A DNA stretch of 5,055 nucleotides. It comes from Desulfobacteraceae bacterium. Lineage in GTDB: Bacteria > Desulfobacterota > DSM-4660 > Desulfatiglandales > Desulfatiglandaceae. The stretch is from positions 1-5,055 of the forward strand of contig DAOVUP010000157.1 in NCBI GenBank assembly GCA_030632525.1, given 5' to 3'. Below the pieces are notes generated by a model. It saw only the letters and a list, made by a program, of their open reading frames with translations. It was not told the origin of the DNA and made no database searches. A program made the position numbers and the translations under genes. The stretch's first letter is position 1; every line of letters begins with the position of its first letter. Below are positions 1-5,055 of the stretch, piece by piece.

Positions 1-1297
1 AGGGGGTGAAAAGGTTCTGGAAACTACACGGAAAGAATACCCAGATATACCGGTTATTATTATCACAGGGCATGGGACCGTTGATACAGCAGTGGTATGC
101 ATGAAAAATGGTGCCTATGATTTTATAACCAAGCCCTTCCAGATCGACCAGTTTCTCCTGACTATCACGCGGGCTGCTGAAAAGCGAAGATTAGAACAGA
201 AAGCCAGGCAGTTTCAGGAGGAAAACATACGGAACCTCTATGATCTCAATCTTGAAAAGAGCCGCCTGAAAACTATTATCAAACAGATGGCCAACGGCGT
301 CATGGTAACCAACCGTAACTTGGAAGTGGTTCTCCACAACCCGGCCCTGATGCGACTGATGGAAATACCGGAAGAAATAGAAAGCCCTGCCCCCATTGGC
401 AAAATCATTCATAAAGAGTCGCTGATAGACACCCTTAAACAGATTTTGAGTGGGGAGTCACCGGAAGAGGAGTCTGTATCACAGGAAATCACTGTAGGGG
501 CCAATGCCCTTCGGGCCATTTCGGCTCCTGCCCTCGGACCTAACAAGGCCGTTGCCGGCACTGTGACCGTTTTGGAAGATATAACGGCATTTAAGCAGCT
601 TGACGAAATGAAATCTGACTTTGTTAATATGGTAGCCCACGAACTTCGCAGCCCCCTTGTTTCCATCAGACAGCTAAACAGTGTTCTTTTGGAGGGGTTA
701 GCAGGCCCACTTGAGGAAAAGCAACAGGATTTTGTTAAAAGGGGAATGAATAAAATCGATTCCCTACTCGAGCTTATTAACGACCTTCTTGACGTGGCAA
801 AAATCGAAGCAGGGAAATATGTCCAGCACCAGGTCCCCACCGACATCGGCCAGATCATAGAGGAGACAGTTGCCCTAATGGAACCGAGGGCCAAGGAACA
901 GGGTATTACCCTTACCCATTCCTATCATAATTTAAAACTGGTCCAGGCAGACCCCAAGAACATCGAAGAGATCTTTAATAACCTCGTCAGCAATGCAATT
1001 AACTATTCTCCCGAGGGGGGCCGGGTAACGATCACCGCACGCGGTTTGCCCGAATACCTGGAAGTAAAAGTCGAGGATACAGGTGTGGGGATCCCCCCTG
1101 AAGAACTACCCAAAATTTTTGATAAGTTCTACCGGGTTAAACATCCCAAAACCCGTCAGGTGATAGGCACGGGATTAGGCTTAGCAATTGTGAGAGGGGT
1201 GATTGAAGCTCACCACGGTACCATTGATGTGGAGAGCATACCGGATAAGGGAACTACTTTCAGAATTTTGCTGCCGGTGATCGAGTCAAAAGATTGA
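1..1297 (+). CDS. Hybrid sensor histidine kinase (receiver-PAS-HisKA-HATPase), 5' end cut off by the window
   Basis: The frame is open at the left edge, so the true start lies upstream; 431 residues are visible. Residues about 1-60 are the second half of a receiver domain, with the conserved Thr (codon 65-67, in ITGHG) and Lys (codon 131-133, in TKPF). The phospho-acceptor Asp would lie outside the window. A charged, probably coiled helix follows (nt about 175-270), then a PAS-like region (about 270-590) ending in LEDIT. The HisKA domain (about 600-810) has its phosphorylatable His in AHELRSPL (codon 638-640). The HATPase domain (about 930-1285) shows NLVSNAINYSP (N box), DTGVGI (G1, Asp at 1076), FDKFYRV (F box) and GTGLGLAI (G2), so the ATP site looks intact. 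No membrane segment is visible, which suggests a cytoplasmic kinase. The receiver resembles NtrC-type receivers, including the one at 2882. By family it should autophosphorylate on His; its target is unknown, and the nearby regulator is only a candidate. Confidence 0.93.
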   Translation, partial: GGEKVLETTRKEYPDIPVIIITGHGTVDTAVVCMKNGAYDFITKPFQIDQFLLTITRAAEKRRLEQKARQFQEENIRNLYDLNLEKSRLKTIIKQMANGVMVTNRNLEVVLHNPALMRLMEIPEEIESPAPIGKIIHKESLIDTLKQILSGESPEEESVSQEITVGANALRAISAPALGPNKAVAGTVTVLEDITAFKQLDEMKSDFVNMVAHELRSPLVSIRQLNSVLLEGLAGPLEEKQQDFVKRGMNKIDSLLELINDLLDVAKIEAGKYVQHQVPTDIGQIIEETVALMEPRAKEQGITLTHSYHNLKLVQADPKNIEEIFNNLVSNAINYSPEGGRVTITARGLPEYLEVKVEDTGVGIPPEELPKIFDKFYRVKHPKTRQVIGTGLGLAIVRGVIEAHHGTIDVESIPDKGTTFRILLPVIESKD

Positions 1298-1302
1298 CCA
1301 TT

Positions 1303-1309
1303 GGAGGAG
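1303..1309 (+). promoter_or_regulatory. Strong Shine-Dalgarno-like GGAGGAG near the start of the second kinase
   Basis: GGAGGAG lies just after the stop of the hybrid kinase. In the frame of the next gene it stands 5 bases before an ATC codon (1315) and 11 before an ATT codon (1321). The first ATG (1336) is 26 bases away, too far for normal use, and the TTG at 1294 lies upstream of it. It may serve a rare start codon, or it may be coding sequence of a TTG-started protein that only looks like a ribosome-binding site. It matters because it makes the start of the second kinase uncertain. Confidence 0.35.
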
Positions 1310-1335
1310 AAACCATCTCAATTACACACGACAAA

Positions 1336-2892
1336 ATGCGATCAGTCATGAACATCGCCCTTGTGGGAGCGGAGACCTACTGCAAGGAGATCCTTGAAAA
1401 CACCTTTCTTGATAACAACGAGACGGAGGTGAGAGAGCGCATTGTGGCGGTGTCAGATCCCGATCCTGAAACTCCGGGTATGCTGCTGGCCAGACAGTTG
1501 GGTCTGATCACAGTAAAAGATTGTCACGAGCTTTATGACCCCAAGTACAGCATCCATCTTATTATAGTTCTTACCCCTGAACAAAAAATACTGGAAGAGA
1601 TCCTCAGGACAAGACCGTCCAAAATACGAATCCTCTCCTATCAGGTCTTTGAACTCTTTGGGAAGGCCATCAGGCGTGAGGCTGACAAATTGAGGGAGAG
1701 GACCAAAGAGATGGAAACCATCATCAACGGGATACAGGACTTTATTCTGGTTATAACGCCTGACAGGAAGATCGTGGATGTCAATGATGCATTCCTTTCC
1801 AAGATGGGTTTTTCCCGTGAAGAGGTAATCGGGAGACAATGTAACGATGTGTATCAGAGGACTTACCCTGAGTGCAATGAGGGGGATCTTGTTTGTCCCT
1901 TGAGCGATGTAATTCGAAACAAGAGAGAGTGCCGGCAGATCCGGGAATCTCCAGTTCCAACTGGCAAAAGTCGTTATTTCGAGGTGGAGGTATATCCCAT
2001 ATGGGAAAAGGGTAGAAAGATTTCGAAATTTATCCATATCAGCCGCGATATCACCGAGCGCCGAAGAGAAGAGGAAGAAATTACTCACCGGCTGGAAGAG
2101 ATGGTGGAAGAACGAACGAGACAGCTAAAAGAGACCCATGACAAGCTTCTCCACCAGGACAAGATGGCATCTCTCGGTAAACTCTCCGCGTCAGTAGTCC
2201 ATGAAATCAACAATCCCATAGCCGGGATTCTAAATCTGATAATGCTAATCAAGAGGATACTTGAGGAGGGGCCTGTAGGGAAAGAAGAGCTTGAAAAATT
2301 CAGCCACTACATAAACCTCATGCAGACGGAAACCCGGCGAACGGGTCGTATTGTATCCAACCTTCTTGCATTTTCAAGGCAATCGAAGATTGAAATGAAG
2401 TCATTAAACCTTAACCGGATCGTCGACCAGACCCTGGCATTGAATTCAAACCTGTTGAGGATCAGCGGGGTAAAGGTCAAAAAACATCTTGACCAAAACC
2501 TGCCACAGCTTGTGGGATCCGCAGACCAGATTCAGCAGGTATTTATGAACTTTGTATCCAATGCCGCTGAGGCTATGGAGTCAATGGGGAGTGGTATCCT
2601 GACAGTGGAAACCGGGCATATTTCGGAAGCGGAAAAGGTAATGGTCAAATTCAAAGATACGGGCAAAGGGATTGCCAAGGAAGACCTCACCAAGATTTTC
2701 GAGCCCTTTTTCACCACCAAAAAGGAGAAGAAAGGAGTAGGGTTGGGCCTTTCCGTGGCATACGGCATCATTGAAGAGCATGGCGGGTCAATCCAGGTGG
2801 AGTCTCAAAAAGGAAAAGGGAGTACTTTTAGGGTGGATATTCCTCTGAATCGCCCATCAAATCTTGAGGACGGAGGTGCCCATGAGCACTAA
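1336..2892 (+). CDS. Sensor histidine kinase with N-terminal Rossmann-like domain, cysteine-bearing PAS and NtrB-like kinase core
   Basis: About 518 residues from ATG 1336. ATG 1348 (MNIALVGAE) and TTG 1294, which overlaps the previous stop by 4 bases, are alternatives, and no start has well-placed Shine-Dalgarno support. Residues about 5-111 look like a Rossmann fold: a first strand IALVGAE, a second strand ending in acid (VAVSDPDPE), and a hydrophobic strand LIIVLTP as in GFO/IDH/MocA-type proteins. The usual GxGxxG is not complete. A PAS domain (about 129-242) contains Cys169, Cys180, Cys187 and Cys199 and ends in HISRDITERR. A coiled coil leads to HisKA with His289 in VHEINNP, then HATPase motifs NFVSNAAEAM (from 405), DTGKGI (Asp441), FEPFFTTK and GVGLGLS. 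This H box and FEPFFTTK match NtrB-like kinases. No membrane span is seen, so it is probably cytoplasmic. It overlaps the response regulator gene by 11 bases, making that protein its likely partner. The signal is unknown; a nucleotide, redox or metal cue is inference. Confidence 0.93.
   Translation: MRSVMNIALVGAETYCKEILENTFLDNNETEVRERIVAVSDPDPETPGMLLARQLGLITVKDCHELYDPKYSIHLIIVLTPEQKILEEILRTRPSKIRILSYQVFELFGKAIRREADKLRERTKEMETIINGIQDFILVITPDRKIVDVNDAFLSKMGFSREEVIGRQCNDVYQRTYPECNEGDLVCPLSDVIRNKRECRQIRESPVPTGKSRYFEVEVYPIWEKGRKISKFIHISRDITERRREEEEITHRLEEMVEERTRQLKETHDKLLHQDKMASLGKLSASVVHEINNPIAGILNLIMLIKRILEEGPVGKEELEKFSHYINLMQTETRRTGRIVSNLLAFSRQSKIEMKSLNLNRIVDQTLALNSNLLRISGVKVKKHLDQNLPQLVGSADQIQQVFMNFVSNAAEAMESMGSGILTVETGHISEAEKVMVKFKDTGKGIAKEDLTKIFEPFFTTKKEKKGVGLGLSVAYGIIEEHGGSIQVESQKGKGSTFRVDIPLNRPSNLEDGGAHEH
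2872..2878 (+). promoter_or_regulatory. Ribosome-binding site of the NtrC-type regulator
   Basis: GGAGGTG stands 3 bases before ATG 2882, or 4 if only GGAGGT is counted, inside the last codons of the upstream kinase. This match decides the start at 2882 over the in-frame TTG at 2864, which lies upstream of the motif. MSTKILVVDDE is also a typical receiver-domain beginning. Confidence 0.85.
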
Positions 2893-4222
2893 AATCCTTG
2901 TTGTTGATGACGAATTGATCATGCGAGAGTCTCTGGGCGACTGGCTTGACAGAGATGGCCATGAGGTTGAAACCGCAGTAAGCGGAGAGGAGGCCCTCAA
3001 AAAAATAAAGCTCTCCCATTTTGATATCCTCCTTGTTGATCTCAAGATGGAGGGGATGAGTGGACTTGAGGTGTTAAAGGAGGTTAAGGAAAGGGACCCT
3101 GATGCGGCAGTGGTTATGATTACGGCCTACGGATCGATTTCAACGGCCATAGAGGCGATGAAGGACGGGGCCTATGATTATGTGCTCAAGCCCTTTGATC
3201 CCAATGAGCTGGGGCTTGTGATTGACAAGATCATTGCTCAGCAGGCTCAGGCCCTTGAAAACCTTTTTTTGAAAGAGCAGTTTAAGGACCGGACCCGTTT
3301 CGAAAGCATGATAGGGCAATCGAAACCGATGCAGAAAATCTTTGACTTGATCCAGGATCTGGCCCCCATGGATTCAACGGTCCTGATTACCGGTGAGACC
3401 GGGACAGGCAAAGGGTTGGCAGCCAAGGCGATTCATACAAACAGCCCCCGATGTGGAGGTCCGTTCGTGGTGGTCAATTGTGGCGCTATTCCCGAGCACC
3501 TTATGGAGAGTGAATTGTTTGGTCATCAGAAAGGGGCCTTTACTGATGCAAAGGAGACCAAGAAAGGGAGGCTGGAACTTGCACATGGAGGCACCCTCCT
3601 GTTGGATGAGATCGGGGAGGTTGGAATGAGGATGCAGATAGATCTGTTGCGTGTACTGGAAGACCGTGTGTTTTACAGGGTGGGCGGCACGCAACCGATT
3701 GAGGCCGATTTCCGGATTATCGCCGCAACGAATCGAAATCTTGAGGAAGCGATCAGAGAGGGGAAATTTAGAGAAGATCTATACTACCGTTTGAACGTGA
3801 TTTATTTCAAAATGCCACCCCTTCGTGAACGTAAAGAGGATATACCTCTTATAGCCGAACATTTTCTTAACCGGTTTTCCCAGGAAATGAACAAGCCCGT
3901 GGACCTGATTAACAGGGCCGCGATGGACGAAATGATGCTTTATGAGTGGCCTGGAAACGTCAGGGAACTGGAAAATGCCATTGAAAGGGCTGTGGTCGTG
4001 GGCAAAAGCCGCAGCATTCAGACTGAAGACCTGCCCATCTTCCGTCCTGAATACATAAGCTCCACTTCACTTAATTCCCTGAAAGAGATTGAAAAAGAAC
4101 ATATCATAAAGGTGCTTGACGAGAATCAGTGGAATATTGCAAGGAGCGCAAAAATCCTGGGCATCGATAGGTCAACCTTGTACAGCAAGATCGATCGTTA
4201 TCAAATCCAAAAACCCAAGTGA
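2882..4222 (+). CDS. NtrC-family sigma-54-dependent response regulator (receiver, AAA+, Fis-type HTH) with GAFTDA loop
   Basis: 446 residues, the usual length for the family. The receiver (about 4-118) has the acidic pair Asp9/Asp10, phospho-acceptor Asp53 (LLVDLKM), Thr81 and Lys103 (KPF). The AAA+ domain (about 140-375) shows Walker A GETGTGKG (171-178), ESELFGH, the sigma-54 contact loop as GAFTDA (218-223, normally GAFTGA), Walker B LLLDEIGE (239-246), and FREDLYYRLNV followed by PPLRERKEDIP. The C-terminal Fis-type helix-turn-helix (about 412-440) includes WNIARSAKILGIDRSTLYSKI. By family, phosphorylation drives ring assembly and ATP-dependent opening of sigma-54 promoters bound from enhancer-like sites. 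The start overlaps the kinase gene by 11 bases and the stop overlaps amzA by 4, so kinase, regulator and protease should be made together. The target genes are not visible; no -24/-12 promoter was recognised in the window. The Walker A lysine is followed by Gly178, where Glu is usual. Confidence 0.95.
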   Translation: MSTKILVVDDELIMRESLGDWLDRDGHEVETAVSGEEALKKIKLSHFDILLVDLKMEGMSGLEVLKEVKERDPDAAVVMITAYGSISTAIEAMKDGAYDYVLKPFDPNELGLVIDKIIAQQAQALENLFLKEQFKDRTRFESMIGQSKPMQKIFDLIQDLAPMDSTVLITGETGTGKGLAAKAIHTNSPRCGGPFVVVNCGAIPEHLMESELFGHQKGAFTDAKETKKGRLELAHGGTLLLDEIGEVGMRMQIDLLRVLEDRVFYRVGGTQPIEADFRIIAATNRNLEEAIREGKFREDLYYRLNVIYFKMPPLRERKEDIPLIAEHFLNRFSQEMNKPVDLINRAAMDEMMLYEWPGNVRELENAIERAVVVGKSRSIQTEDLPIFRPEYISSTSLNSLKEIEKEHIIKVLDENQWNIARSAKILGIDRSTLYSKIDRYQIQKPK

Positions 4223-4854
4223 CTGACCCTCCCATTAATAAGATTGTTATTTTTGCCGTAAGTGGCCTCGAATCCGAAATGCTAACACGGGCCAGGCTTG
4301 ACATCGACCGGATATTCTATTGTCAAACAGAAATAATTCCTCTCTCGAATGATCTTACCTACGCCTTGGACCCGGCGCGAAATCAATACCTTTCTGCCTC
4401 TATCCTGGACAAGCTGATCACCCTGGCCCCCGGCCATGCTGTCAAGGCTCTTGCCATTGTTGAAGTGGACCTCTTTATCCCTATCCTGACTCATGTTTAC
4501 GGGGAGGCTCAGATGGGTGGAAAGGCATGCATTGTCTCCACATACCGGCTGGGGGAAGGTGTTTCACCGGCCAGCGAAACCTATTTTCACAGGGTTGCCA
4601 AGGAAACCATACATGAACTGGGCCACACCTTTAATCTCCGCCATTGCCCGAGTAAGGCATGTATTATGCATTATTGCCGCACCTTGAATGATGTGGACAG
4701 GAGACCGGATGAACTGTGCAGATACTGCAAGGTCCTGTTAGATGATGAAATTGAAAGGCTGGCAAAACAGTCCCACCTCTCCTCTGCAAATGGTAATAAT
4801 ATTAACGGGATTTCAGGTATCAAGAAAAATGTTAGTCAGTCTCTCCCACCCTAA
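4219..4854 (+). CDS. amzA: Archaemetzincin-type zinc metalloprotease (peptidase family M54)
   Basis: 211 residues from GTG 4219, whose GTGA overlaps the regulator stop. No Shine-Dalgarno is visible, so translation probably depends on coupling. Starting at the next Met (ATG 4279) would lose the first strand (KIVIFAVSGL), so GTG is preferred. The signature is clear: HELGHTFNLRH (132-142) supplies three zinc-ligand histidines and the general base Glu133. Cys143, Cys148, Cys167 and Cys170 fit the family's second, structural zinc site, and Met150 fits the Met-turn. DPARNQYLSASIL (51-63) also matches the family style. Asn139 stands where metzincins usually have Gly. No signal peptide is seen, so the enzyme is probably cytoplasmic. 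The final 25 or so residues are low-complexity and Ser/Asn-rich, beyond the expected domain end; they overlap the opposite-strand gene. Physiological substrates of bacterial members are, to my knowledge, unknown. Its place directly after a regulator suggests a link to that signalling unit, but this is inference. Confidence 0.93.
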   Translation: MTDPPINKIVIFAVSGLESEMLTRARLDIDRIFYCQTEIIPLSNDLTYALDPARNQYLSASILDKLITLAPGHAVKALAIVEVDLFIPILTHVYGEAQMGGKACIVSTYRLGEGVSPASETYFHRVAKETIHELGHTFNLRHCPSKACIMHYCRTLNDVDRRPDELCRYCKVLLDDEIERLAKQSHLSSANGNNINGISGIKKNVSQSLPP

Positions 4855-5034
4855 CTGGGGTATTTTGCCGTAGATGTCATTGCCGAAATGCCCGCCATCA
4901 GCAGGGAGAGGACCTGCGACCTCTTCAATTAGCCGATGGAGACGTTCCACTTCTTCGTCCATAAAATCGCCGCTTTCAGTATTGATCATCAGTTCCTTTA
5001 ATTCGTCTCGCAATGTGTCTGAGTGAACCCTCAT
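4813..5034 (-). CDS. Small acidic protein of unknown function, convergent with amzA
   Basis: 73 residues from ATG 5034, which is preceded by a good Shine-Dalgarno. I do not recognise the family. The N-terminal two thirds are rich in Glu, Asp, Arg and Leu with helix-like spacing (RDELKELM, DEEVERLHRLIEEV). Then comes a Gly/Pro segment (GPLPADGGHFG) and a short mixed tail. No cysteine, transmembrane segment or signal peptide is visible. It looks like a small soluble helical protein, perhaps a binding or regulatory partner, but no function is claimed. The frame remains open up to the right edge (at least seven more codons), so a longer protein is possible. The last 13 codons and the stop lie antisense to the amzA tail (42-base overlap). 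No competing + strand frame covers 4855-5055. Support comes from the ribosome-binding site, the protein-like composition and the lack of alternatives; homology is untested. Confidence 0.6.
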   Translation of the reverse strand: MRVHSDTLRDELKELMINTESGDFMDEEVERLHRLIEEVAGPLPADGGHFGNDIYGKIPQLGWERLTNIFLDT

Positions 5035-5040
5035 GATCCA

Positions 5041-5046
5041 CCCCTC
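5041..5046 (-). promoter_or_regulatory. Ribosome-binding site of the small minus-strand gene
   Basis: Read on the minus strand, GAGGGG is followed by the 6-base spacer TGGATC and then ATG 5034. The spacing is close to ideal and supports the start of the 73-residue protein. Any promoter would lie beyond the window. Confidence 0.5.
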
Positions 5047-5055
5047 GGAAAAGGG

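Noticed and set aside
111..140. Apparent DNA repeat with 3169-3198 (GCCTATGATT and AAGCCCTT)
   Set aside because: This is the shared receiver motif GAYD-KPF encoded in two homologous domains, not a mobile or structural repeat.
409..894. 161-codon minus-strand open frame inside the hybrid kinase
   Set aside because: Its translation is Ser-rich and unlike a known fold, and it lies opposite clear kinase motifs; a shadow of the real gene.
1453..2088. 211-codon minus-strand open frame inside the second kinase
   Set aside because: It lies opposite the Rossmann-like and PAS coding region, has no recognisable motif, and no ribosome-binding site was noted.
3393..3629. 78-codon + strand frame inside the regulator
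   Set aside because: It overlaps the Walker A to Walker B region of a well-supported gene in another frame and has a random-looking composition.
3684..3700. GGCACGCAACC resembling part of a sigma-54 -24/-12 promoter
   Set aside because: The -12 TTGC-type half is missing at the proper spacing, and it lies within the AAA+ coding region.
4795..4806. AT-rich palindrome TAATATTA near the end of amzA
   Set aside because: Eight bases, inside overlapping coding sequence, with no flanking symmetry; expected by chance in AT-rich sequence.
4848..4866. Short inverted repeat ACCC...GGGT followed by ATTTTG, a possible terminator after amzA
   Set aside because: The stem is only four base pairs with a six-base loop and a weak T run, and it lies within the minus-strand gene region; too weak to call.

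Overview
The window reads as one tightly packed signal-transduction operon on the + strand, plus the end of a small gene on the opposite strand at the right edge. Base composition is balanced (roughly half G+C by eye). The family mix is NtrB-like PAS histidine kinases, a sigma-54-type response regulator with a Fis-type DNA-binding end, and a bacterial archaemetzincin. This points to a Gram-negative, probably anaerobic bacterium of the former Deltaproteobacteria (Desulfobacterota or Syntrophobacterales-like). That placement is inferred from gene content and protein style, not from a marker gene.

Layout, left to right. (1) Positions 1-1297 hold the 3' part of a hybrid kinase: the C-terminal half of a receiver domain, then a PAS-like region, a HisKA dimerisation/phosphotransfer domain and an HATPase domain. 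(2) About 1336-2892 holds a second histidine kinase. Its N-terminus resembles a Rossmann nucleotide-binding fold, followed by a cysteine-bearing PAS domain and an NtrB-like kinase core. (3) Positions 2882-4222 hold an NtrC-family response regulator (receiver, AAA+, Fis-type HTH) with a GAFTDA variant of the sigma-54 contact loop. (4) Positions 4219-4854 hold an archaemetzincin-type zinc protease, amzA. (5) A 73-residue open frame at 5034-4813 on the minus strand has a good ribosome-binding site. It is convergent with amzA and overlaps its last 42 bases.

The + strand genes abut or overlap (11 bases between kinase 2 and the regulator, 4 bases between the regulator and amzA), so they are probably co-transcribed and partly translationally coupled. 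The likely flow is that kinase 2 senses a ligand or redox state through its Rossmann and PAS regions and phosphorylates Asp53 of the regulator, which then activates sigma-54 promoters elsewhere. The hybrid kinase may add an upstream or cross-regulating input. The operon promoter lies outside the window. No RNA genes, mobile elements, CRISPR arrays or convincing terminators are visible.

The least ordinary points are the Rossmann-like sensor domain with a degenerate glycine motif, the four-cysteine PAS, the GAFTDA and Walker A changes in the regulator, the protease translationally coupled to a regulator, and the unassigned small minus-strand gene.
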